A stretch of 64,000 nucleotides of DNA from Metallyticus violacea (taxonomy: Eukaryota; Arthropoda; Insecta; Mantodea; Metallyticidae), in NCBI GenBank assembly GCA_030762175.1, contig CM060846.1, positions 180,731,041 through 180,795,040 on the forward strand, written 5' to 3'. The notes under the pieces were generated by a model, which was given only the letters and a program-made list of their open reading frames with translations, was not told where the DNA came from and made no database searches. Below, one piece after another: positions 44,765-54,858 of this stretch; position 1 is the stretch's first letter; each line of letters opens with the position of its first letter. A program made the position numbers and the translations under genes.

Positions 44765-44920
44765 TAATAGCAACAGCAACATAGAAATAATAATAATAGT
44801 AGTAGTAGCAATAGTAATTTAGTAGTAGTATTGTAGCAGTAGTAGCGGTATTAGTAGTAGTAATACCAGCAGTAGTAGCAGCAGAAGCAGTAGTAGTAGC
44901 AGTAGTAGTAGTAGTAGTAA

Positions 44921-44967
<47 letters not shown>

Positions 44968-45009
44968 AATGGCAAAGGTAGTAACAGCAGCAGCAATAAT
45001 AGTAGTAGC

Positions 45010-45048
<39 letters not shown>

Positions 45049-45056
45049 GATAGAGT

Positions 45057-45091
<35 letters not shown>

Positions 45092-45165
45092 ATAGTAGTA
45101 GTAGTATTAGTGATAGAGTTAGTAGTAGTAATAGCAGCAACAGTAGCAGTAGCAATAATAGCAGC
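44765..45165. repeat. (AGT)n degenerate array
   Basis: About 400 bp dominated by AGT with AAT, AGC and GAT interruptions, including two copies of an ATTAGTGATAGAGTTAGTAG block about 65 bp apart. Confidence 0.9.
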
Positions 45166-45449
45166 TGTTTTTATGTTGGGGGACACTTTATATAAATACG
45201 CAATTCTCTGTTGGTTAAACCCCTCCCCCCCAAAAAATCTTGTGAATCAAGAGAGACATGGTTCAGCAAACAAATTATATCTTCAGTCTTGATCATCTTG
45301 CAATTTTAATCTCTTGATGGAGAAAATATCAATCACAGGCTGCTCACTTGAATAAATGATCCTAGAGACAAACATTTTTGGAACAATATTTTAGGTATTT
45401 AAATTCCCCAGATTGCCTTTATTCTTAACTCTCGCATACTCCATTGAAT

Positions 45450-46560
45450 ACGTTCAAATAATGTGTATTTAACCATATAATTTCTGCCATAGTATGGGAA
45501 TTCAACAGTGGCCCTTAATCGAAAGCGGTACAAATATGCCTTAGAACAGCCATGGAACTTATGTTAATTAATAATTTACCTTCCCTATTTTGGTTTAACC
45601 CAGGGTTTGTTATCTACAATCAAGTTTTTTGCCCAGTGTGCAACGCTCTTGACTTCCTCGCACATTGCCTGCAATTTTTTTCAGTTAAGTATCCCGGGTT
45701 TCTTCCCTGAATTCATTATACTGTACTGCTAGTCGCTCTTCAACCAAGGGTTCTGCAGTTCTGGCAAGTACGAGTAATCTTTCGGTAAAAGTAGTTCTCA
45801 ATTAGCTTGGTATCCTTAGAGTAACTGTCGTCTATGAGAATCAGTTATATATAAAACTCCTTTTAAATTGCCATTCTTTATATCTGTACTCCACAAAACA
45901 AGAAGTATGTAACAACCAAAAATGTCATGCATCTATTATTTTTCTGTCTGCCTATGTTGTCATCATACCACTAAGATTACCAATGGCCTTTACTTACTAG
46001 TTGCCCCATTCTCTTATTTCCTTCGAAATATATTCCAAATTATTTCGTGACTTATTCTATATTTCCAGTCTATTAATATTTACCGTGAGCATGCTTGCCT
46101 TTCGAAATTCCACCAATAACTACCAACCTCTGGTGCGAATTTCAATATTTTGCCGCATAGCCAAGAAATAGCTGCATCTAAGGCTTGGTTAGCAGTACAT
46201 TCCAACACTATGTCTCATATTACGAGAATTTCATGTCATTAGTTTATCCTATCATCTTGACATCCCGGAGCGCGGGTGTCTTCAAAATGCCATTGTAAAA
46301 ACATATTCCACAATGTGGAAGCAAGCGTCGAACTCTGTGGCACACCACACGTCCATTCCATTTACTTGTTAGTGCCAACTAATAAGGCTAGACATTGAAT
46401 AGATAGGATGCTATTCGCCTATAACTTAGTCTTGAAAAGCAGTTCCCTATGAATCAGAGTTATAAACGTTTTGAACATCAACTTTGTAAGCGTGCGTTGA
46501 TGCCATTTACCACATTTTGCACGTTTGACTGCAGCCGCAATCTCTTGCGCGTTTTTTAGG
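45450..46560 (-). pseudogene. Decayed LINE reverse transcriptase, minus strand
   Basis: On the minus strand, CGVPQSSTLASTLWNMF at about 46330-46350 matches the GVPQGS-x-LGPxLWN motif of LINE reverse transcriptases. It is followed by a corrupted active-site region and ECTANQALDAAISWLCGKI, LKFAPE, the order seen in R1-like LINE proteins. Later parts of the thumb and tail are only hinted at. Stops and frameshifts occur every 20-40 codons, so it is an old fossil. A SINE at 46578 separates it from any upstream part. Confidence 0.6.
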
Positions 46561-46577
46561 TCAGAAATAGTTTATTG

Positions 46578-46929
46578 CGACCGCTTCTTTTGTCTAATGG
46601 TTAGTGCTGTTGACATTGATTGGAAGGACCCGGGTTCCATTCCCGGTACCAGTATGGGATTTTTCTATGTTGGGAAGATTTGAAACGGGGTCTCCCAGCC
46701 TCATAGGGATAATTGGAGATCATCTTGTTGGAGAGGAGTCGTCATTCGATCTAGAAAACTGCGTGATAGGCGATAGACGAGGTGCCGGCATGTTAATCAA
46801 ATGCCTCCTGCAATACTGTCCCCTATCAATGAAATCGTAAGACGGAGGCAAAGGGAGCAGATTTTGCTGCGGCAGGCCATGGCCCAATCTCGGGTGTTAG
46901 CGTAATAGATGAAGAAGAAGAGGAAGAAT
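46578..46929 (+). repeat. tRNA-headed SINE, third family, with GAA tail
   Basis: Box A TGTCTAATGGTTAGTGCTG and box B GGGTTCCATTCCC form a tRNA-like head at 46590-46650. A body of about 260 bp follows, ending in a (GAAGAA)n tail at 46911-46929. The 78-codon frame over it is accidental. It is the only clear full copy of this family here; heads at 4049 and 6397 may be related. Confidence 0.6.
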
Positions 46930-48635
46930 AGTTTGTTATTCTCGCTGTTCTATAGCAAAGCAGACCGATTCACAACACTCTTCAATCATGCCCATACCAG
47001 GTGTTCCAGCAAGTTGCCTAATACATTAAAGAAACATACAGGACAATACTCCTAATGACATAGCTCCAGTTTATGTTTTTCAGCCTGTGCCAGTAGAGAA
47101 AACTACAATTTTTTTTTTTTTTTGTTTTTTTTTTGTTTTTAAGATATTTACCTTCAGTTTCATTTCAAGATTACTCAGCTGAAACTTGTCTTCTGTACCG
47201 TACCATACCGTACTTGCGCTTGAAATTGCCACAATATCCTTTTATGAAATAGGATTTTACAGCGCTGAGGATTTCTCATCTGGAATGGAGAGAATTAGCT
47301 ATTATGGCTCACCTCAAGAGCTCAGCTTTGCCTCTGCCCACTTTAATAATCAGCAATACTTCTCCCCTGAGCGTCTTTCATATACTTTGCATTTTTATTA
47401 GCGCTCCACTAAATGAATTTGTTCCTTTACTTCGTGCAATGGTTCTGCATATGTTCTCTTTCCAGTTGACAATAATCACATGCCTATCCATCCAGGTATT
47501 AGTTGGCTGCTTTAGGGTCAATCTATCTATCATTTCGATCCATGGTCTTCATGCCTCTTCTTTGGGATATATTCTGTAACTTTTGATATATGAGGTTAAA
47601 AATATATACTGCAGGATTTTTTGAGTCAGTTGAATTTCACAGTTGTCTGCAATAGGTGTACGAATCTTAGTTCTCCTAAAATTTCAGTACCAGTATTTAA
47701 TTTACTACTAAGTAATACTTCAAATATTCTATTTGAGTATAAAGACAAAGCGCTCAGTAATACAAGCACCTCCATTCACTGGAATTTGTTGTAGCTGTCA
47801 AAAATAGTCCCTTTGTGTTACTCATCTCAGTCTATGATTTATGGAAGTTCCGGGCAATGTTTGTTTGAATATTTAATGATACCATAGCGCATGTTTGAGT
47901 CCTCTATGAGAACGGCTTGAGCAACAATTAAGAAATGATTTCCTACCACTAAATTCACATTCTGTAAGGCATATTCCGGCTAATGCTTGGAAATTAGCCT
48001 CTTAAACTTTTACATGTCCATCACCTCTGTAAGCTCTTTCAGTTCGGCAGCCTTACTTAGATCATGTTATCTTATTTAGGCCTCCTCTTCTGATACCTGC
48101 CGATCCATTAGAGTTCGTACAGATTTGATATCCTGATGGCCGAGCTTCATCTTAGATTTCCATGGGAGCTACTTTTGCTTGACCCAGGTTGGCCAAGGAA
48201 TTAATGATAAGTTCCACTTGCTTAAAGTATGTGTTAATTAGCAAATTAGTCTTTATGTTAGTACCAATCAGGTTCATTAATTCTGAGGCAACACTAAATG
48301 ATCGCTTAATCATCTCATGAAAAGTGGTGGTACAAGCCTTCCCTCCGACTTATCAGACATTTAACGTATCAAGCTGGTGTCGTTAGAGAGTGCTGGTGGT
48401 TCAATGACATAGCCAGAACTACCTGAAGTCATTTAATAAAATACCTGCCCCTTCGTGAAGAGGGAGAAAACTCAGATTCTCCAATATCATTAATAGGTTC
48501 CTCGCCCTGGAAAGCTACCGTGAAACCCTGCAAGTAGTAGGATGACGATTCGGGTGGTGCCTGCCCTCTATTACTACTTATCGGTTCAGGGGTTCCGAAG
48601 CCCATGATTTATTTTCAGTAGTTGTTGAAGGTTTG

Positions 48636-48636
<1 letters not shown>
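46930..48636. other. No intact gene; coding-like fossil on the minus strand
   Basis: Around 48150-48320 the minus strand has a short coding-like stretch (VASELMNLIGTNIKTNLLIN) with frequent stops around it. It may be the N-terminal part of the LINE fossil at 45450 or a gag-like remnant; I cannot assign it. T runs lie near 47110-47140. Confidence 0.35.

Positions 48637-48670
<34 letters not shown>
48637..48670. repeat. (TTG)n microsatellite
   Basis: About 11 TTG units. Confidence 0.95.
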
Positions 48671-49952
48671 AGGAGGAATAGTACTGGTGGTAGCCAGAGG
48701 AAGAGTAGCATTGGTGTTAGCAGCACCCGTAGTAATGATACTGAGACAGATCTTACACCCCCGTCTCCACAAGGAAACAACTTTTCATATTGCATCAATT
48801 ATAACGAACAATTATTGCCTTATGTCTTTTGTCTTATAAATATTAAGAAGTTTACTCCACTATTAATATCTAGCATACATGGTATAAAAATTCAGAAAGG
48901 AGGTAGGATGACCGGAGGTTTGATCTAGAGTGTATAATTAATATACAACAAGTTATAATATGAATATCAAAGAAAATTCCTTGTAAAAGCAAGAGCGTGT
49001 AAAACATAATGTTTTTTAGTGTTAATGCTTTCGAGCTTCCGTCTGACTAGAGGTCCGATGTAAAGTGTATAATTAATATACAATAAGTAATAATATGAAT
49101 ATGCAGAAAAATTGCTTTTGTGGCTTGTGCTTTCGAACCTCCGGCAGAAGACGCCAGTTAATTCAATAGAAAGGTGCACCTGACGAGAATGGGTCATAAG
49201 ACTTCTCTACTGTATTCTAGAGAAGCGATAAAAACCTTTAGCTACTGTTGAAAATTCCTTAAGAGAGGGTAAAGCAGGTAAACGTACTCTGGCATAGCGT
49301 GGATGCGTGTTCGACCGCCCAACTATAAGGAACGAGGATTTAAAAATATTCAATATCAGCAGCTTGGCCGAAGTTTGACTCGCCAATCAGAGCCTTTGAT
49401 TTTGACAGGTTGAATTCCGTGGGCTCTGCCACGAAGCCCTTTAAGAGCTAAGTGAACCACTTGGTCCATATTCGAATCTAATGTATATGGAGAAACTTCC
49501 TCAGAAAAGCATGCAGTTTTTGGAAGGAAAAGTGCATTTTGAGACGCAGTCTTAGGACGAGAAGGAGCAAAAATGCACGAAATCTTTGAAAGCAGAGAGT
49601 TGATCGTACTTTGAGAATCGTTCCCGACGTAAGGTACACAGCTGCGCAATGTCATCACATCTTGAGCCCAGTGAACATTACATGGGTGCTTCGCGTACTA
49701 AACTCATGTCGGTGGCCAAAGCAACACACCAGGAGGCATCCAGATGATTATGGTTCGAATAAACACCTTCGCAGGTCCCTGCATCAAAGAGGTGTTTAAA
49801 ATATAAATTATATAAATATGAGTATAAATAAAAGTATGAGACATACGAAAAGTTCAGTTTAAAATATAAGTTTTATAAAAGTATGAGACACATGAAAAGT
49901 TCAGTTTATAATCATATAAACCATTATGAAGAAATTGTACACAAGGACAGTA

Positions 49953-49953
<1 letters not shown>
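48671..49953. other. No recognisable gene; two small tandem duplications
   Basis: TGTATAATTAATATACAA and its neighbourhood occur at about 48930 and again at 49067, and AAAAGTATGAGACA occurs twice at about 49830 and 49875. The minus-strand 100-codon frame at 49356-49658 has no motif I recognise. Confidence 0.5.

Positions 49954-49991
<38 letters not shown>
49954..49991. repeat. (AC)n microsatellite
   Basis: About 19 AC units. Confidence 0.97.
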
Positions 49992-50166
49992 ATGCACACA
50001 AATACATGTTCTCTTTTTCCAGATCTTTCTGAACACTGAAGCATACCTAGTTATCCGAAATATCCTGTGAAACGTGTACCCTTTTCCGTTTTTTACTGTT
50101 TTTACGTGTACTTCATAATATTTTAACGAATGTTATGTATAGTGCTCGTAATCATTTTACCGCATA

Positions 50167-50191
50167 TATGTGTGTGTGTGTGTGTGTGTGT
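50167..50191. repeat. (TG)n microsatellite
   Basis: About 12 TG units. Confidence 0.95.
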
Positions 50192-50322
50192 ATGCACACA
50201 CAGAGGTTGCCAAAACGGCATACACACCTCAAGCTGAGAAAAAACTGTGTTAACATAACAAACCTGAATTCACATATACAGAAAATGATGAGCACTAATC
50301 ATCTTAGACTTTTACAATTTTT

Positions 50323-50606
50323 TTAGTTTGGTTTATTTATGAACGCTCTTTAACATCTCAGGTCATCAGCGTTCCATTCAATTCAGGGATGAAACGGCAG
50401 ATAAATAATGCTCAGAGCCCTCTTCGTTCAGGCTTGAGATTCTTTTTATTTGCCGCAAATGTACCACACGGGATCCACGGCTTTACTCCCGTTTCGAAGG
50501 CTTACTTAGGATTTTTACGCCAATCCATCGCTCCTGACTGGGATCAAACTCGCAATCTCGGGTTTAGTGGGAAAGTATGGTTACCACTGTACCAACCAGG
50601 ACCGAC
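50323..50606 (-). repeat. SINE family B copy, full length, minus strand
   Basis: It has the family 3' end at the left (TTTATTTATGAACGCTCTTTAA), the body (CACGGGATCCACGGCTTTAC) and, at the right, a tRNA-like head with box A GGTACAGTGGTAACC on the minus strand. It abuts the transposase remnant at 50616. Confidence 0.8.
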
Positions 50607-50615
50607 TTATAACAG

Positions 50616-50955
50616 TCATAAAAGTAGCTCAAAATTACCATCCTCGGCATCGATACACTTCTGAATATATTGAACTACTAATTGGGCAAAGTTTGCGAAA
50701 GTGTCCTCAGGGATTGCAGCACATGCCAGCTTAATTTGTTGCTGTACCAGGTATTCCAGATCTGCCCTTGTGAACTGTTCCATGAGTCTTAAATTTGTCT
50801 CGAATGAGTGCAATAATACTCGCGTTGGTGGTTATGTTCTGTACACACGTACCCATTGTCTTGGAATTTCAACAACATTCTCGGTATTCCAATACCACTT
50901 CAGAATTGCTTTCCGCTGTTCAAATGAAAACATTGACTCCATTTTTTGCGCAACG
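50616..50955 (-). pseudogene. Deleted DNA-transposon transposase fragment
   Basis: The minus-strand start is MESMFSFEQRKAILKWY with ENVVEIPRQW. After a frameshift it continues as ASIIALIRDKFKTHGTVHKG-RSG, the helix-turn-helix region found in insect mariner/IS630-like transposases. It then jumps to what looks like the C-terminus of such a protein (CAAIPEDTFANFAQ, IQKCIDAEDGNFELLL). The DDE core is missing, so this is an internally deleted copy. Confidence 0.6.
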
Positions 50956-51110
50956 CTATCATAACGTAATGTGAGTTACATCTGCTTACAGAACAGCATA
51001 CTATAATCTTGCCTTCATTTGTTCGTTGTTGATTTACCTGTCTTGTTACAACACTATCATAATGTATGTAAGTTACATCTAATTATAGAACATCATACTA
51101 AACATTACTA
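50945..51110. repeat. Tandem duplication, two diverged units of about 98 bp
   Basis: ACxACACTATCATAAxGTA, GTTACATCT and ATAGAACATCATACTA-type segments at about 50952-51008 recur at 51049-51108. It may be a terminal or subterminal part of the transposon whose transposase fragment is adjacent. Confidence 0.6.
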
Positions 51111-52184
51111 TTGTTTTTCGGTTCAACTTAGAAATGTATTGAATGGATATTGACTGTGAAAGTATGTATTTATATTTTGGCAAACTCGGTATAGATCATG
51201 TTGTTCGGCAATATTTTCTAATTTTTTTGAGGTAGGCGAAACAAAAGTTTATTTCCTGAAGTGAATGAGGTCAACATTCCTATGCTTGCCCAGTATATTT
51301 TGATCCCATATACGCAATGTTAGGTTTAAACCAAAGCATACTTTATCAATTGTGATTATATCCATTCCTAAAGCATGGTACTCCTTCCTGCTGCAATGCA
51401 TGAAGAAGTGTAATTCGTTTAAAATTCGGTCCTTTAACGTGATCTAGAATGATAGAATATTAAATGAAAATTTTAAATGGTGGTAAAGAAGTATACAATA
51501 GATATTATGTGAAGAAGTGGGCAAATCTCACTTTTCCAATATTTAAAGGGCGATCAAAATGAAGTCTCAGTTATTGATTGGGTAGCTACACAGTACTAGC
51601 TCACAATAGCGTGTAGGGTTTCGAATTTCAGAAAATGCACGTACTTTTTTGTTGATTGAATCATCAAATACATACACAGCAAATATACCCAATTAGTACA
51701 CATTACATACTTTGCATATGCCATGTAACCTTCTCTTCTACCAAAACTACAGCCAAGCTGTCAGTAGTATATATCCCTTTTCCGGTGGTTAAATTTATAT
51801 GCAATTCATGGCAAAAGGGGGGAGGTGGATTGGGGTGGTTTGTGGGCGTGGTTCATCGTTGGTTGTGGAGGGTTTGTGGTGGAGGTGATGGTGTGGAGGG
51901 ATGGTGCTGGTGTGGGCTGGAATGATGAGAGGGGGTACAAATTGATATCAAAATCTCAATTTAAATCGTCTATCAAGCATTCATATTAAATCTCCGGAAA
52001 ATGGGCATTTTTATTTACATAAATTAACATATACATTTAATGTACCCGGGGGTGTTCACACACAAAATACGCAAAATGATATTGTACATAAGACAGATTT
52101 ATGGCGTGCAAAGAGAGAGAGAGAGTTAACCGGCCACGCGTTGTCTGACTGCCAGGTGTGTAGTTTCGCATATATTGAGAAAAG
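51111..52184. other. No gene; strongly G-rich patch at 51811-51936
   Basis: AT-rich sequence except for 51811-51936, where the plus strand is mostly G and T with many GG and GGG tracts. A short (GA)n lies at about 52118. The 89-codon frame over the patch (Trp/Gly-rich) is compositional. Confidence 0.5.
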
Positions 52185-53086
52185 TGTTTCTTTAAAATGT
52201 ATTTATCTTTTCATAGCGATTTTTATGTACTGGACTAGTAAGTCAACAGCTAGTGCGTTTTCTTTTTCTAAACGAATATTTCCAATAAAGAAGAAAGATC
52301 CTTTCTTATAGATCCATTTTCATATTTCCATTAACAAAACTCCGGACCTCGCTTGTCCTTTCATTGGTAGTAAGGGGAGACATCTATGGATATCTTTAAA
52401 ATGTTTGCTTTTAAATGAATTCACAGTAGCACCACGCGGCTTAAAATTTATTTTTCTTTGTACTGGACCAGAAAGTCAAAAGCTATATGTGCGTGTTTTT
52501 CTTCTAAAACGAATATTGTTATTAATGAAGAAAAGTTCTTTCTTATAGAGACACCTGTATATTTCTTTTTTCCGTAGCCAAAATCCCGTCACTGTATTTC
52601 TCATTTGTTATCTGTGCATGGCTTTCTTAAAGCATGTATGGTTTTAAAAGAGTTCTGAGTAACAACACCTGCCTTAAAATGTGTATTTTTTTCTATTCAT
52701 GGCAATTTTCTGTACGGGCCCAGAAAGTCAACAGTTATATTTGCGTGTTTTTTCTCTTCTAAATGAATATTGTTACTAAAGAAGGTTCTTTCATATAGAG
52801 ACACCTGTATATATTTCTTTTTACGTAGCGAAAATCTCATCACCTGCATTTCTGATTACTTAGCTGTGCTTAAAGCAGAAAGGTTTTTTTCTTAAAGAAC
52901 CATTCTAAATGTATATTGTCACTAAAGAAGGGATGTTCTTTCTTATAGATACAGGGTTTTTATTTTCTTGGCTTGCTTAGTGGTACTACCACTTTGCCAC
53001 TAAAAACATAAAAGGTGTTCTTTTTCGTATTTATTTTCAAAACCATTTTATGTGAATAAAAACCGTCACCTGTATTTTATCTCTTT
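52185..53086 (+). repeat. Tandem repeat of about 235-250 bp, three and a half units
   Basis: Anchors TACTGGACxAGxAAGTCAA at about 52229, 52462 and (as TACGGGCCCAGAAAGTCAA) 52713, with AATATTGTTACTAAAGAAG and TCTTTCTTATAGAGACACCTG in each. A fourth, shortened unit starts near 52897. The array ends at the LINE insertion. It may be the subterminal region of Polinton 2, whose left end must lie on this side of the LINE. Confidence 0.7.
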
Positions 53087-53097
53087 CTTAGCAAAAT
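53087..53097. repeat. Left target-site duplication of the LINE (CTTAGCAAAAT)
   Basis: The 11-mer is repeated exactly at 59053-59063, directly after the 3' tail of the LINE. Confidence 0.9.
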
Positions 53098-53539
53098 CCC
53101 CTCAGGGGCCCAATTTATTGGGTACGGGGCGTAGCGACCCCGAGGCGCCCGAGCTGCTCCCTCAGGTCCGCGCTTAGCGCGTTTGACTCCTTTTTATTTC
53201 GCCTCTTTTATTGTTTTATTAGTCCTACTTCCCTGTTCTTTGTCTGATGGGTGCCCCCGTGTTTGACGCGGTAAAATGTGACTGGGTAACGGCGTAACTC
53301 CCAGCACAGGGTTATCATGTAGGACGGGAGCGTATCCCCTGGTAAAGGCCAGGCCCGGGGAAGGGCCATTGCATGAGCTGTAGTCTTCCTGCAGGCGATT
53401 GGGTCCCTTCGTCAGCCCACAGGAAGGTGTGACCCTGAGGTTACTTTGTTCAGGCCAGAGCCAGTAACCTAAGCCGGGGTGGCGCCCAGGAAGCAGCCCG
53501 CCATCGGAGACGGTTGCAATGGTGGAGGAATAAATCGCT
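53098..53539 (+). promoter_or_regulatory. LINE 5' UTR with presumed internal promoter
   Basis: It starts CCCCTCAGGGGCCC, a perfect short palindrome, followed by CpG-rich sequence. LINEs of this kind carry an internal pol II promoter at the 5' end, so transcription probably starts at or near 53098. The antisense open frame at 53194-53631 is not considered a gene. Confidence 0.55.
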
Positions 53540-54820
53540 ATGGTACTGGAAAATAATCCTTTACATTTTAAACGTAAAAGAGTTGACGTAAAAGAAGTAT
53601 GCGAGAAGTCTTTTCCTCGATACTTGGTCATTAGTCGAACTGAAGAGAGTCAGTCGTTTACGACCGTAAATCCATTTAAAATTCAGAAGGGCATTGATGC
53701 CATAGCTGGACCCGTTAAGTCCTGTACCCGTCTACGCAACGGATCACTTTTGGTGGAGACACAAGGCCTGTCTCAAAGCAACTCGTTGCTCAAGGCGACG
53801 CTACTCCACGGATATCCCGTCCGTGTCGAGAAACATAAGACCATGAATTCGTCGCGAGGAGTTGTCACCACAAATGTTCTAGACGGAATGTCCGACCCGG
53901 AAATCCAGAGCTGTCTGGAAGACCAAGGGGTCACCTCAGTATATCGTGTGCAGGCAAGGAAAGAGGGGGAATTACAGCCGACCCGGACTCTTTTCCTCAC
54001 ATTCGACAGGGTCGATTTGCCGCAGAGGATCAAGGCGGGCTACGAGGTGATAGAAGTGCGCCCGTATATCCCGAGCCCGTTGCGATGTTTCCAGTGTCAG
54101 CGTTTTGGACACACTCGCATATCATGTAAAACTGCCGTATCCATCTGTGCATCCTGCGGTCAAGCAAGTCATGAGGGAGCATGCCCATCCGCTCCTGTCT
54201 GCGTCAACTGCCGCGGCGAACATCCAGCCTCGTCCCGCGATTGCCCTCGTTTTCGAGAGGAGCGCTGTATCCAGGAGATCCGGGTGAAGGAAAAACTCTC
54301 CTTTACTGAAGCCCGGAAGCGATTCCAGTCTCGCCAACCTGTCGTGCCTAAGACCGGCACCTACAGCGCAGCAGCTTCTTTTGCGCCCAAGAAGTGCGAT
54401 AGCAGTACGCAGACCTGCGATCTTGTTTTTACACGGGTCCAAACTACTCCTAGTTCTCCAAAGCGCTCTACCGTGAAGCCCAAAGCGGTGGTTTTTAATG
54501 CCCCTGAAATCAAGTTCAGGACGAGTTTTACGAGAACGGATTTTTTAAAGTCGTCAACTCAGGTAGAGCAGAAAAAGAGCCCTTCTCCTCCTCGGAGGTC
54601 ACGCTCCCATGATGGGAGCAAACCCGCTAGGCGGTCGCCGTCGCCGCCTATATCTACATCCAACCGATTCCAGGCGTTGGAATCGGTGGATGCTTCTCAG
54701 CGGGAGAGCCCTCCCTCTGAGGAAGTGATGGAGCAGGATGTGCCTGCTCCTTCAAAACCACCGAGTCCCACGCGACTGAAAAAAGGACGTTTGTTTCGCC
54801 CTGCACCGTCCAAAAAGTAA
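53540..54820 (+). CDS. LINE ORF1, gag-like protein with three zinc knuckles
   Basis: 426 residues, intact. It would coat the element RNA and carry it to the nucleus. The first 180 residues form an RNA-binding-type domain. Three CCHC knuckles follow at about residues 182-238: CFQCQRFGHTRISC, CASCGQASHEGAC and CVNCRGEHPASSRDC. The remainder is Ser/Pro/Arg/Lys-rich with RRSRSHDG and RRSPSPP stretches, likely disordered and phosphorylated, ending in a basic tail. The layout is standard for ORF1 of I and Jockey-type LINEs. The start at 53540 was chosen because it is the first in-frame ATG after the 5' UTR. ORF2 begins 38 bp after the stop, so reinitiation is the likely way to express it. Confidence 0.93.
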   Translation: MVLENNPLHFKRKRVDVKEVCEKSFPRYLVISRTEESQSFTTVNPFKIQKGIDAIAGPVKSCTRLRNGSLLVETQGLSQSNSLLKATLLHGYPVRVEKHKTMNSSRGVVTTNVLDGMSDPEIQSCLEDQGVTSVYRVQARKEGELQPTRTLFLTFDRVDLPQRIKAGYEVIEVRPYIPSPLRCFQCQRFGHTRISCKTAVSICASCGQASHEGACPSAPVCVNCRGEHPASSRDCPRFREERCIQEIRVKEKLSFTEARKRFQSRQPVVPKTGTYSAAASFAPKKCDSSTQTCDLVFTRVQTTPSSPKRSTVKPKAVVFNAPEIKFRTSFTRTDFLKSSTQVEQKKSPSPPRRSRSHDGSKPARRSPSPPISTSNRFQALESVDASQRESPPSEEVMEQDVPAPSKPPSPTRLKKGRLFRPAPSKK

Positions 54821-54858
54821 GGTGGTAAATTTTTAGCTTCTTTTATCTAATTTTAACA

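Noticed and set aside
46578..46660. Functional tRNA gene
   Set aside because: The tRNA-like head continues into a SINE body and GAA tail; the cloverleaf is imperfect.
53194..53631. 145-codon minus-strand frame at the LINE 5' end
   Set aside because: It overlaps the LINE 5' UTR and ORF1 start on the opposite strand in GC-rich DNA, where open frames arise by composition; there is no motif.
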